A DNA stretch of 64,000 nt, taken from NCBI RefSeq assembly GCF_038502225.1, contig NC_091323.1, positions 18,787,776-18,851,775 of the forward strand, read 5' to 3'. The DNA is from Cherax quadricarinatus (lineage: Eukaryota; Arthropoda; Malacostraca; Decapoda; Parastacidae). The notes beneath the pieces are model-generated. The model saw only the letters and a list, made by a program, of their open reading frames with translations, made no database searches and was not told the origin of the DNA. The position numbers were made by a program, and so were the translations under genes. Shown piece after piece: positions 1-11,700 of this stretch (within the stretch, counting starts at the first letter, position 1; every line of letters starts with the position of its first letter).

Positions 1-3000
1 TAGGTGGAGGTTCATAATTGTGGGGGAGTGTAGGGGAGGTTCATAATTGTGGGGGAGTGTAGGCAGAGGTTCATAATTGTGGGGGAGCGTAGTGTAGGTG
101 AAGGTTCATAATTGTGGGGTGTAGGTGGAGGTTCATAATTGTGGGGGAAATGTAGGTTGTGGTTCATAATTGTGGGGGTGTAGGTGGAGGTTCATGATTG
201 TGTGGGGAGTGTAGGTGGAGGTTCATAATTGTGGGGGGAGTGTAGGTGAAGGTTCATAATTGAGGGGAGTGTAGGTGAAGGTTCATAATTGTGGGGGAGT
301 GTAGGTGAAGGTTCATAATTGAGGGGAGTGTAGGTGAAGGTTCATAATTGTGGGGGAGTGTAGGGGAGGCTCATAATTGTGGGGAACTGTAGGTGAAGGT
401 TCATAATTTTGGGGGAGTGTAGGTGAAGGTTCATAATTGTGTGGGGAGCGTATGTGGAGATTCATAATTGTGGGGGGAGTGTAGGTGAAGGTTCATAATT
501 GTGGGGGAGTGTAGGTGAAGGTTCATAATTGTGGGGGAGTGTAGGTGGAGGTTCATAATTGTGGGGGGAGTGTAGGTGGAGGTTCATAATTGTGGGGGGA
601 GTGTAGGTGAAGGTTCATAATTGTGGGGGGAGTGTAGGTGGAGGTTCATAATTGTGGGGGAGTGTAGGTGGAGGCTCATAATTGTGGGGGGAGTGTAGGT
701 GGAGGTTCATAATTGTGGGGGAGTGTAGGTGGAGGTTCATAATTGAGGTGGGGTTCATAATTGTGTAGGTGGAGGTTCATAATTGTGGGGGGAGTGTAGG
801 TGGAGGTTCATAATTGTGGGGGGAGTGTAGGTGGAGGTTCATAATTGTGGGGGGAGTGTAGGTGGAGGTTCATAATTGTGGGGGGAGTGTAGGTGGAGGT
901 TCATAATTGTGGGGGAGTGTAGGTGGAGGTTCATAATTGTGGGGGAGTGTAGGTGGAGGTTCATAATTGTGGGGGAGTGTAGGTGGAGGTTCATAATTGT
1001 GGGGGAGTGTAGGTGGAGGTTCATAATTGTGGGGGAGTGTAGGTGGAGGTTCATAATTGTGGGGGGAGTGTAGGTGGAGGTTCATAATTGTGGGGGGAGT
1101 GTAGGTGGAGGTTCATAATTGTGGGGGGAGTGTAGGTGGAGGTTCATAATTGTGGGGGAGTGTAGTGTAGGTGGAGGTTCATAATTGTGGGGGGGAGTGT
1201 AGGTGGAGGTTCATAATTGTGGGGGGAGTGTAGGTGGAGGTTCATAATTGTGGGGGAGTGTAGGTGGAGGTTCATAATTGTGGGGGGAGTGTAGGTGGAG
1301 GTTCATAATTGTGGGGGGAGTGTAGGTGGAGGTTCATAATTGTGGGGGGAGTGTAGGTGGAGGTTCATAATTGTGGGGGAGTGTAGGTGGAGGTTCATAA
1401 TTGTGGGGGAGTGTAGGTGGAGGTTCATAATTGTGGGGGGAGTGTAGGTGGAGGTTCATAATTGTGGGGGGAGTGTAGGTGGAGGTTCATAATTGTGGGG
1501 GAGTGTAGGTGGAGGTTCATAATTGTGGGGGAGTGTAGGTGGAGGTTCATAATTGTGGGGGGAGTGTAGGTGGAGGTTCATAATTGTGGGGGGAGTGTAG
1601 GTGGAGGTTCATAATTGTGAGGGGAGGGGAGGTTCATAATTGTGTGGAGTGTAGGTCATAATTGTGGTATGTGGAGGTTCATAATTGTGGGGGAGTGGAG
1701 GTTCATAATTGTGGGGGGAGTGTAGGTCGATGTTCATAATTGTGGGGGAGAGTATGTGGAGGTTCATAATTGTGGGGAGTGTAGGTGGAGGTTCATAATT
1801 GTGGGTGGAGTGTAGGTGGAGGTTCATAATTGTGAGGGGAGTGTAGGTGGAGGTTCATAATTGTGGGGGGAGTGTAGGTCGATGTTCATAATTGTGGGGG
1901 AGTGTAGGTGGAGGTTCATAATTGTGAGGGGAGTGTAAGTGGAGGTTCATAATTGTGGGGGGAGTGTAGGTGGCGGCTCATAATTGTGAGGGGAGTGTAG
2001 GTGGAGGTTCATAATTGTGAGGGGAGTGTAGGTGGTGGTTCATAATTGTGGCGGAGTGTAGGTGGAGGTTCATAATTGTGGGGGGAGTGTAGGTGGAGGT
2101 TCGTAATTGTTGATTGGAGGTTCGTAATTGTGGGGGAGTGGAGGTTCATAATTGTGGGGTGTAGGTTCATAATTGTGGGGTAGAGGTTCATAATTGTGGG
2201 GTGGAAGTTCAGAATTGTGGGGGAGTGCAGGTGGAGGTTAATAATTCTGCGGGTAGGTGTAGGTTCATGATCTTGGGGGTGGGTGTTGGTGGAGGTTCAT
2301 CATTGTGGAGGTGGTGGGTGTGGGTGGAGGTTCACGATTGTGGAGGTGAGTTTAGGTGGAGATTCATGATTGTGGAGGTGAGTTTAGGTGAGGTTCATGA
2401 TTGTGGAGGTGGGTGTAGGTGGAGGTTCATGATTGTGGAGGTGGGTGTAGGTGGAGGTTCATCATTATGGGTATGGGTGTAGGTGGAAGTTCATGATTGT
2501 GGGGTTAGGTGTAGGTGGAGGTTCATGATTGTGGAGGTTCATAATTGTGGGGATTCATAAATGTGGTGGGAGTGTAGTTGGAGGTTCATAATTGTGGGGG
2601 GAGTATAGGTGGAGGTTCATAATTGTGAGGGAGTGTAGGTGGAGGTTCATAATTGTGGGGGGAGTCTAGGTGAAGGTTCATAATTGAGGGAAGTGTAGGT
2701 GAAGGTTCATAATTGAGGAGTGTAGGTGAAGGTTCATAATTGAGGTGAGTATAGGTGAAGGTTCATAATTGTGGGGGAGTGTAGGTGGAGGTTCATAATT
2801 GTGGGGGAGTGTAGGTGAAGGTTCATAATTGTGGGGGAGTGTAGGGGAGGTTCATAATTGTGGGGGAGTGTAGGCAGAGGTTCACAATTGTGGGGGGAGT
2901 GTAGGGAAGGTTCATAATTATGGGGGAGTGTAGGGGAGGTTCATAATTGTGGGGGGATTGTAGGTGAAGGTTCATAATTGTGGGGGAGTGTATGTGGGGG

Positions 3001-3413
3001 TTCATAATTTTGGGTTGGAGGCTCGTAATTGTGGTGGGAGTCGAGGTTCATAATTGTATGGTGGAGGTTCATAATTGTGGGGGAGTGCAAGTGGAGGCTG
3101 AAAATTCTGGAGTGGGTGCAGGTGGAGGTTCATGATTGTGGAGGTTCATAATTGTGGGGGTGTAGGTGGAGGTTCATGATTGTGGAGGTGGGTATAGGTG
3201 GAGGTTCATGATTGTGGGGGTGGGTATAGGTGGAGGTTCATGATTGTGGGGGGAGTGTAGGTTGAGGTTCGTGATTGTGGGGGGAGTTTAGGGGGAGGTT
3301 TATAATTGTGAGGTGGAAGTTCATAATTGTTTGGTGAAGGTTCATAATTGTGAGGAGACTGTAGGTGGAGGTTCATAACTGTGAGGGGAGTGTAGGTGGA
3401 GGTTCATGATTTT
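1..3413. repeat. G-rich minisatellite, unit about 30-31 bp (array 1)
   Basis: A tandem array runs in from the left edge of the window. The unit is about 30-31 bp; its core on the + strand is TTCATAATTGTGGGGG followed by AGTGTAGGTGGAGG. Copies at 780-1620 are nearly identical. From about 2200 the units drift to TTCATGATTGTGGAGG and lengths vary. Short open frames appear on both strands because the unit lacks stops in some phases; they are not genes. The strand is strongly biased to G and T. Confidence 0.97.
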
Positions 3414-5290
3414 GCGGGGTGCAGGGTAAGGTGGTGCTGGGTTGAGACTCTGGCAGGGTAGGGTGATGCTGGGTTGAGTGTGTGGCACGGTAGGGTGGTG
3501 CTGGGTTGAGAGTGTGGCAGGGTAGGGTAGGGCTGGGCTGAGTGTGTGGCTGGGTAGGGTGGTGCTGGGTTGAGAGTGTGGCAGGGTAGGGTAGGGCTGG
3601 GCTGAGTGTGTGGCTGGGTAGGGTGGGGCTGGGTGGAATGTGTGGCAGGGTAGGGTGGTGATGGGCGGAGAGTGTGGCAGGGTAGGGTGGTGATGAGTGG
3701 AGAGTATGGCAGGGTAGGGTGGTGATGAGTTGAGAGTGGGGTAGGGTAGAGTGGAGCTGGGTTGAGTGTTTGGCAGGGTAGGTTGGGGCTGAGTTGTGTG
3801 TGTGGCCGGGTAGGATGGGGTTAGGTTGAGTGTGTCTCATGTTAGGGTCGTACTGGGTTGAGTGTGTGGCAGGGTAGGGTGGTGGTGGGTTAAGTGTGTG
3901 GCAGGCTAGGGTGGTGACGGGTTAAGTGTGCGGCAGGGTAGGGTGGTGATGGGTTGAGTGTGTGACACAGTAGGGTGGTGCTGGGTTGAGTGTGTGACAC
4001 AGTAGGGTGATGCTGGGTTGAGAGTGGAAGGGTTGGGTGGTGCTATGTTGAGTGTGTGGCAGGGTAGGGTGGGGCTGGGTTGAGTGTGTGGCAGGGTGGG
4101 GCTGGTTTGAATGTGTGGCAGGGTAGGGTGGGGCTGGGTTGAGTGTGTGGTAGGGTATTGTGGGGCTGGGTTGAGTGTGTGGCAGGATAGGGTGGGGCTG
4201 GGTTTAGTTGGGCAAGGTAAGGTCGTGATGGGTTAAGAGTGTGGCAGGGTAGGGTGGTGATGGGTTGAGTGTGGCAGGGTAGGCTGGTGATGGGTTGAGT
4301 GTGTGGCAGGGTAGGATGGTGATGGGTTGAGAGTGTGGCAGGGTAGGGTAGTGCTGGGTTGAGACTGGTAGGGTAGGGTTGTGGTGAGTTGAGTGTGGCA
4401 GGGTAATGTGGTAGTGGGTTGAGTGTGTGGCAGGGTATGGTGGGGTTGGGTTGAGTGTGTGGAAGGGTAGGGATGGGTTGAGTGTGTGGCAGGGTAGGGT
4501 TGTGCTGGGTTGAGTGTGTGACAGAGTAGGGAGGTGCTGGGTTGAGTGTGTGGCAGGGTAGGGTGGTGCTGGGTTGAGTGTGTGGCAGGGTAGGGTGGGG
4601 CTGGGTGGAATGTGTGGCAGGGTAGGGTGGTGATGGGTGGAGAGTGTGGCAGGGTAGGGTGGTGATGGGTGGAGAGTGTGGCTGGGTAGGGTGGTACTGG
4701 GTTGAGTGTTTGGCAGGGTAGGTTGGGGCTGAGTTGAGTGTGTGGCCGGGTAGGGTGGGGTTGGGTTGAGTGTGTGGCAGGGTAGGGTGGTGATGGGTTG
4801 AGTGTGTGGCAGAGTATGGTGGTGCTGGGTTGAGAGTGTGGCAGGGTAGGGTGGTACTGGGTTGAATGTGTGGCAGGGTAGGGTTCGACTGGGTTGAGTG
4901 TCTGGCAGGGTAGAGTGGGGCTGGGTTGAGAGTGTGGCAGGGTTGGGTGGTGATGGGTTGAGTGTGTGTGGCAGGGTAGGGTGGGGCTGGGTTGAGAGTG
5001 TGGCACGGTAGGGTGGTGATGGGTTTAGAGTGTGGAAGGGTAGTGTGGTGATGGGTTGAGTGTGTGGCAGGGTAGGGTGGTGATGGGTAGAGAGTGTTGC
5101 AGGGTAGGGTGGTGATGGGTTGAGAGTGTGGCAGGGTAGGGTGGTGATGGGTTGAGAGTGTTGCAAGGTAGGGTGGTGATGGGTTGAGAGTGTGGCAGGG
5201 TAGGGTGGTAATGGGTTGAGGGTGGGTTAGGGTGATGCTGGGTTGAGGGTGGGTTAGGGTGGTGCTGGTGGTGATTGGGCAGGGAAGGGG
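3414..5290. repeat. G-rich minisatellite, unit about 32 bp (array 2)
   Basis: A second tandem array abuts array 1 with no unique sequence between them. Its core is GTGTGGCAGGGTAGGGTGG followed by TGCTGGGTTGA. The length of the GGGTTGAG section varies and units alternate between TGATGGG and TGCTGGG variants. It is also G-rich on the + strand and has a similar period to array 1, but the unit sequence is unrelated by eye. Long minus-strand frames of HTLNPSPPYPAT-type repeats are artefacts of the periodicity. Confidence 0.96.
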
Positions 5291-5710
5291 TAACTCAAGA
5301 AAGTTAGTTGATTGCTGTGAGTAAAGTTTCAGTGTTGGAGTTGAGCTCTGACTGTCTGGTAGTGTCTGTGCTTAATGATTTTTTAACTTGTGATTTGACC
5401 ATTATTTTGTTTGGTAAAAACATTTGAACAGAGCTCTCATAGCCTCAGAGAGACTCATCAGCTTTGTGGTGTTTTTTCCGTCATATGGAAGGAAATGATC
5501 AGTTTCATTCACGTATTTCTTCGCCTTTTCTGCAACAGTGTGTTAAGAACCTTCAGTCAGTATGTTTTCCTTACTTCCTCTCTTGGATCTCTCGTTTCCC
5601 TCTGACCCACCAATGTTTTGGAGCACTCCTTTGGTGGGAAAAGTGAGCAGTATCTTGCCTTCCACTACGACTGCTGCTGCTGCTGCTTACACCAGATCAA
5701 TAACCGGCAC
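5291..5710. other. Single-copy spacer, no gene seen
   Basis: This stretch is non-repetitive apart from a short CTG run at 5671-5689. Small open frames are present but none has recognisable domains or credible composition. Confidence 0.6.
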
Positions 5711-6020
5711 CCACCATGGGGGTTGTCGGCTCCACACACCCGGGGGGTCAAGGGCTTTTCCCACCTTGGGGGGTTGTGGGCTCTTCCTACCCTGGGGGTC
5801 GTGAGTTAAACCCACCCTGGGGATCGTGGGCTCCATCCATCCAGAGGGTCGTCGGTTCCATCCACCCTGGGGGGGGGGGGGTTGACGGCTCCACCTCCCT
5901 GGGGGGTCGTCGGCTCCATCCACCCTGAGGATCGTCAGCTCCATTCAACCTGGGAGGGTCGTCGGCTCCATAAACCCTGGGGGTCGACGGCTTCATGCAC
6001 CCTGGGGGGTCGTTGTCTTC
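5711..6020. repeat. Degenerate minisatellite, unit about 26-28 bp (array 3, left half)
   Basis: Imperfect units carry GTCGGCTCCATCCACCCTGG followed by a G run. One unit holds a G tract of about 13 at 5869-5881. The same unit type resumes at about 6560, so the LINE-B material at 6075-6550 interrupts the array. Confidence 0.85.
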
Positions 6021-6074
6021 GCCTGCACTGGTGCAGTCATCTCGCAGCCTGGAGTTCGTTCTCTTTGCCCACCT

Positions 6075-6335
6075 ACCTTTAGGTCGTTCCTGGTGTGAAC
6101 GCTTCCTCGCCTTGGTCCATGACCAGATCTCATGGTGGATCAGGACCTGATCAACCAGGCTGTTACTGCTGGTCGCACGCAAACCATCGTACGAACCACA
6201 GCCGGGCTGGCTAGTTACTTAGGGGGTCTGTCCAGCTCCTTGAAGATAGCCAAGGGTCTATTTCTAATTCCTCTTATGAATGCTGGGGTGGCAGTTGAAC
6301 AGTCTGGGGTCCCCGACACTTGTGTTATTTCTTAG
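6075..6335 (-). mobile_element. LINE-B 3' end fragment
   Basis: Read on the minus strand, this matches the C-terminal end of the LINE-B polyprotein (a diverged GPRLFNCLP-like stretch, then an FKELDR-like end) and the tail containing CAGCCTGGTTGATCAGG. It aligns with the better preserved copy at 20.4-21.45 kb. Several frames are broken, so this is a dead fragment. Confidence 0.8.
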
Positions 6336-6550
6336 TGTAGGGACTGGTCTCAGATCTGCAAACACACATCACTCCCTGCGAAAGCAAAGGACTCGGCAGA
6401 CATACCCTTAATGAAAAGCAGGGGTGCAACGCACTCCTGCAAACAGAAATCACTCCCTGCTTTCGCAGGGGAGTGATTTCTGTTTGCAGATTTGAGACCA
6501 GTCTCTCTAGGATTTTCCAGGTATACATTATGATGTAACTTTCTCGCCTG
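6336..6550. mobile_element. LINE-B fragment with internal head-to-head duplication
   Basis: At 6446-6550 the minus strand encodes YTWKILERLVSNLQTEITP, a LINE-B C-terminal segment. At 6336-6445 the plus strand carries the next part of the same protein (TNLQTEITP-type sequence followed by MKSRGAT). The two overlap in LINE sequence, so they form a near-perfect hairpin: 6437-6460 pairs with 6465-6489, with one base of difference. This is an inversion-duplication inside a minus-strand LINE copy. Confidence 0.75.
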
Positions 6551-6559
6551 CGTTGTTGT

Positions 6560-6650
6560 CTGGGGGTCGTCTCCATCTACCCTTGTGGTGGTGGTGGTGT
6601 CTCCACCCACACTCGGGGTCGTCTCCGCTCACCCTGGAGGTGGGAGTTCA
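6560..6650. repeat. Array 3, right half
   Basis: Units with GGGGTCGTCTCCATC and GTCTCC..CACCCTGGAGG resemble 5711-6020. They flank the LINE-B insertion on its other side and include a short GGT run. Confidence 0.7.
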
Positions 6651-7970
6651 GCACGGGCATGGGATAATGATTCATATGACCAGACGGGTGTGGGTGGTGT
6701 CCCTCGGCTTCAGAGTCCTGTTAGTTGAATCCATTATCTGGATTTGTTTAATACTAGGCCTGTGAGTGTGTTCATTCTGGAAGATTTCCGATGACTGAAC
6801 CTTCCCCCCTTGAAGATCCAGATCTATCACGCTCGATCAGTCTAGAACGTCTACGCTTCTCCTGCTGTCTACCCGTCACTCATGTTTGCACAATAAAGTT
6901 CTCTATCTGGGTCACACTCATTAAACCTTAAATTGTGAGATGACGCAGATGCGTGTGATAATTTGCTTGAATCGCATAACGTTATTTGTTATCTGGTGGT
7001 CAGAGGACCACCCATCATAATTTACGCGACGACGTCTGCAGTTTGTGTGTGTGCTGGATGCCTCTTAAGTTGATGACCTCTGAACTACAGGCAATGGCTG
7101 GCACGTTTCATCACTTGATGGCTCTCCCAGCTCAGTTCACGTTGTTGGATGACTGTTTTTCCTGTGGTGGTCTTCCCCGCAATCCTTTGACGTTTATGCT
7201 GTATGCAGTATAAGCGTCGTCAGATCAAGCTTCAATGCTTGCCTATATCCAAAATCGTTTGATCTCTTTGTTGTCGCCAAAAGTCATGTTTGACTGCCAC
7301 ATTCTATCGAGGGTCTCGTTGGTCAGCTATTAGCGTCTACGGAGCTGCATCGTAATTACTGTCAGTCAGTCGTTGAATGCCTTATCTGCCACTCTACGGA
7401 TTTTAGTGGCATCCTTTATTTTCGTCAACGAACGATCTATCAAAAATAGAGAAGGCATGCAGTAAAGTCAGGCACCGACAAATCTCCAGCAGGATGGCAC
7501 CCTACCATCTATTTCATATTGCGCCGTGACCTGTCGTCCTGATACACGGTGCCCTCTAGTTAATGTACTCCAGTGAATATTAGCTTTTAGGCACTGATCT
7601 TCAACCATTTCTATTATGTAATTTTTTTTATATATATGCGCTCATCTTCTATAGACTTTACCTTTTATTGTGGTAGAGACGATGTGTCGTGTCGTAGCCC
7701 TTACATAAGCCAGCGTAATAGTGAGCAACTTGGCTCCGCCTCAGAATTTGTGGTGTACCATAGGTAGCTAAACGTCCATACGGGTCTTCCACTTGGACTT
7801 CTAATACCGCCATTGCACGTCTTTCAGCTGTATTTTCTTCTGCTCGCGGCTGCCATCTTCCGCCGTCCAATTATAAAAGCGGTCTTAAAATTTCTGGAAA
7901 TGGAGACAATAGAATGTGTAACTGCTTTTGTTTTGAGGTTACTGCTCGACTCCTCAAGGAAGATGAGAGT
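6650..7970. other. Single-copy DNA, no gene recognised
   Basis: No tandem repeat or known element was seen. A 70-codon minus-strand frame at 7658-7870 has ordinary protein-like composition but no recognisable motif, and nothing supports its expression. Confidence 0.5.
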
Positions 7971-7979
7971 CTCTCAACT

Positions 7980-8092
7980 CAACTAATTGAACCTGACCTC
8001 CCCTTCCTTAGATCAAACTTGATTGTCCATTTCCCCAAACGCTAAACTTGCTTACCCCATGAATATAATAATAATAATGATAATAATACTGT
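7980..8092 (+). mobile_element. SINE-2 family fragment (3' part)
   Basis: Sequence from AACCTGACCTCCCCTTCC to CCCATGAATATAATAATAAT matches the 3' half of the repeat seen more fully at 31.1 and 60.77-61.6 kb. Its end is a trinucleotide TAA/TAATAAT tail, as expected for a SINE. The 5' part is missing. Confidence 0.6.
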
Positions 8093-9500
8093 CCCCAGCA
8101 CTGAAAAAACGTAAACTAACTCCTGTACAGTCTTTTTCCTGAAAGTTGTTTTGTTATACATTCCAAAGGACATAACTTCTGCCCTCTCTTCTTGCGTTGT
8201 GTTTCCCTCTCCGTCACCATTACATCTGTACTTTAATCTTTAAATGTTGTCATCCTCACATGGAACACTGTCGCGTCTACTTCATTATTATTTTGATTGA
8301 TAGCTCAGTCTCTACTGATGTGTCGTAAGTTTCTTAGTGTGCATAAATCTCCACTGTTATCGTTATTATCTCTAATGAAAGGTGTGGAAATGAGGTCAAG
8401 TACTCGCATTAACCCATCTTTCTTCTTTGCACTTGCAAGTTGCGTTAACGTAGCAGAAACAATGGAATGGGGGGTCACTTTGCTCGGGTTTCCACGATCT
8501 AAATTTATCTCCTAATTTTCTTAGTTTAAGAGTGTTTAAAGTTATATACCTGGCATAAATGTGATTTATTATGCAAGAAACTTTTGTATCAAATGTGTCA
8601 TTTTGGAAAGTAACTGATTGAAGAAATAACTTGAAATTTGCACTCCATGGCTCTTACATGACCCTGTCACAGTGTCGCAGTCAGGTCAGTTGATATACAC
8701 TGTCCCATGCTGCAACACCCTTCACCATTCATTTTTCATATTACACTTCTTCAGTCGGATTTGCTCTGATGGAATTTTGCCCCTTGCAGTAGTTCTCCAT
8801 TTTCTGGCATTATTATTATACTTAATGTAAATTGCCCAAAATGCTCTGCATAACCAGGGGCTTTCTTCATAGTATTTTAGTGATGTTAGTTAGGTCTCTA
8901 ATACTTGTATCATGTACTTGTATAAATAGGGAGATTATTATTATTACAAAAGACTTGACAGTATACCACTCGTAATGGCAGCAAATTGATAGTACTAAAT
9001 TTATAAGATCGCTAGAAATTGGTTATGTTAGTCTTTTTTTTGTTTTTAAGCTCTGAGCATTCCACTGGTCTAGTACTTTGTAAACCATAAAGCACACTAC
9101 TGGCTGGGCTACATCACACAGCTTATTTTAATTTTTTATCTTTCCAATACGATTTCACACGAAAATGAAAGTAAGATCATTTTTTTATCACCACTTAAGT
9201 AGCACTTATGTATCACTCTATATTATTTCATTATCTTCTAATTTTAGTTTATTTTAATTATATATTATTATAGAATAACTCCTCTATATTTAACAACAAA
9301 CTACAGTCATTACTCAGACCAAATTCGTATAAACTTAAGAAATCATGAATGAATAATTACCGGGTAACACAGAGCGACGTGTAGTGTGACCACCTCCGGT
9401 TAGAACTAAAAAGTGACTCAAAATTTTATTTATAGAAAATGAGTCAGGTATGCAGAGACTAATATTTTTCATGTGAAGTGTGTGCGGCGGCCCACTTAGT
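8093..9500. other. AT-rich single-copy DNA, no gene recognised
   Basis: The sequence is AT-rich, especially 9120-9300, with several short A or T runs. No credible coding region or tandem repeat was found. Confidence 0.5.
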
Positions 9501-9515
9501 GGCAAGTGACCAGGC

Positions 9516-9533
9516 AGCGGTTGAGAAGCACTG
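9516..9533 (-). mobile_element. Possible isolated hAT terminal inverted repeat
   Basis: The minus strand reads CAGTGCTTCTCAACCGC, close to the CAGNGGTTCTCAACC end typical of hAT transposons. The outer end faces right, so it would belong to an element extending leftwards and not to the transposase relic on its right. No partner end was found. Confidence 0.35.
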
Positions 9534-9744
9534 CTATAAACTGTTTCCTCAGCCATTCTTGCTCTACTAGATATAATTGTCAGGAATTCTATTTGTCTGG
9601 CATTCTTTCGTTCCTTTTCGGTTACATTGCCACCGATAAAAGTTTCACAGATACTGGTAAAGCTATATTAATCATCACCGTTGTTTGTTTTACTTATATT
9701 CCTTTTGTAGTTCATGGTCTTTCTGTTCTTAGTCCAGTGTTTCA

Positions 9745-11062
9745 TATCCCATCTGATTTCTGCTTTTAGATTTTACCTGCTTCATAGTAGAAAACGTACA
9801 TTCACATATATACGTATGTACTACCGAACACTGAGTGCAAAGTCTCTTATCTTGGGGAATCTATCTTTTCAGACCAACTTCCAGAAAATCTCACGATTTT
9901 CAGTTCAGGCCGAAGTTCTGGTAACCGTGTCTCATATTAACTTCCATGGGGTTGTTAAATAAAAGGAGACTTCTTGCGAAAATCATCATTGTGTGCGACT
10001 GGTTAAGAAATATTTTGTTTGCCTTGTAAGTTCAGATTCAGCACATTCAAGTCTGCTAGGATTGCTAGGGTGCAAAGAAAGTCTGTCTTGCATCAGGGTT
10101 TGGTACACCTGTGTATTATTCAGCTGTTCATTTTGAAGAAATGAAACTATATCTTTACGAAGAACGAAGAAATGCTGGAGAATTTTTCCAGTAAGCCATC
10201 TTATACTTGAAGTCTGTGTTTAGTTCTTCAAGGAGAGAGAGGAATTTTCTGTGTCTGTGACTTATCACCGTCTCTGATTAAATTCACAAGGCTGACAAGG
10301 CTCTGTATATCACTCATCTGTAATACCTTGCCACATAATGCTTCCTGGTGGATAATGCAGTGTAGTGTGATACAATCAACTTTATTTTCGCTCAACAAGT
10401 CAACTAACCCCACATTACTGCCGGTCACAGCACTTGCACCATCTGTTACAATACAGGAACACTCTTCAAATCCTCCATATTCGTTGATAACAGACTCGAG
10501 AGCAACATATCTGAACCTCTTGTACCACCACTCAAGGATAGTATCTTGACTAGTTCTTCATGTACCATGAAATCCTCATGTACAGTACGTGTGAATATGA
10601 GCAACTGGCTTGTGTCACTAATATCTGTATTCTTGTCTAAAGCCAATGAAAAGTATTTGCAGTGTTTCATTATATCTTTCAGTTTTAAAGAAACATGTTC
10701 ATTAAGTTCATTTACTCTTCTTACAACTGTTTGATGAGATAATGACACATTTTCAAATTTTCTGGCGACTTTTTCTTCCCCAGACTCTTGTGCCATTTTC
10801 AACGCACACGGTTTTATACATTCTCCATCCCAAAATGATTTCCTGCTTTTCACAAGCATCACAACTTCATATGATGCTGTAAGACTCTTATGTTTGAGGT
10901 TTTCCAAAGTTAATTATCACCTTCTTTTTATGATGTTTCCTCTTTAGGTTCATGAAAATATCACTGCGGGATTTTCCCACATACTGGACGTAGCGTGTGC
11001 TGTGCAGTGTCTAGTAATGCCGTCTGACATTATAGTCTTCCATCACAGAAACCGTTGACACA
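9745..11062 (-). pseudogene. hAT-type transposase relic with BED-like finger (GTF2IRD2/ZBED5-like)
   Basis: Read right to left, the relic starts with a BED-type finger remnant (EDYNVRRHY, then a stop, then KSRSDIFMNLKRK; about 11060-10950). Next comes an uninterrupted stretch at 10907-10446 with KSFWDGECIKPC and YFSLALDKNTDISDTSQL, the RNase H-like catalytic core region. After a frameshift, 10428-10228 has HCIIHQEALCGKVLQMSD. Further shifted pieces follow: LLEELNTDF, then LRKDIVSFLQNEQ. ICECTFSTMKQVKSK near 9820-9770 is the hAT dimerisation domain. Domain order matches the domesticated-looking GTF2IRD2/ZBED5 transposase group. Multiple stops and frameshifts make it non-functional. A LINE-C copy sits directly upstream. 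Confidence 0.85.
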
Positions 11063-11700
11063 TAAGAACATAAGAAAGAAGGAACACTGCAACAGGCCTA
11101 CTGGCCTATACGAGGCAGCTCCAATTCTCCCACCGACTTAAGCTCACTGACCTAGTGACCCTAAGCTCACTGACCTAGTGACCCTAAGCTCACTGACCGT
11201 CTGACCTCACTTAAGGGAGGAGCACGGCATCCGACCTAGTAGCACAAGCTAGTCAGGTCCAACTCTCACCCACCCACACCCACTCGTGTATTTATCCAAC
11301 CTATTTTTAAAACTACACAACGTCTTAGCTTCTATAAAGGTACTCGGGGGTTTGTTCCACTCATCCACAACTCTGTTACCAATCCAGTGCTTTCCTATAT
11401 CCTTCCTGAATCTGAATTTTTATAATTTAAAACCATTGCTGCTAGTCCTGTCTGTTAGATATTTTTAGCACGCTATTTACATCCCCTTTATCAGTTCCTG
11501 TTTTCCATTTATACACCTCAATCATATCCCCCAAAATTCAACGCTTTTCTAGAGAGTGCAGATTCAGGGCCCTCAGTCTATCCTCATGGTTAAGATTTCT
11601 GATACATGGGATCAACTTTATCATCCTCCTCTGCGTTTTCCAGTGCATTTATATCCATTCTGTAATACGGTGACCAAAACTGCGCAGCATAATCAAGGCA
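11063..11700 (-). mobile_element. LINE-C (CR1-like) 3' fragment
   Basis: The minus strand ends (at the left) in repeated TTCTTATG octamers after CAGTAGGCCTGTTGCAGTG. Octameric 3' repeats are a hallmark of CR1 elements. The decayed coding part still resembles the better copy at 24.3-25.67 kb (GFKLEKFRF, VVDEWNK and LRALNLHSL region). There is a local triplication of AGCTCACTGACC at about 11150-11200. The copy is 5'-truncated near 11700 and interrupts the hAT relic. Confidence 0.85.

Noticed and set aside
7658..7870. 70-codon minus-strand frame with ordinary composition
   Set aside because: No motif, no neighbouring exon and no similarity that I recognise.
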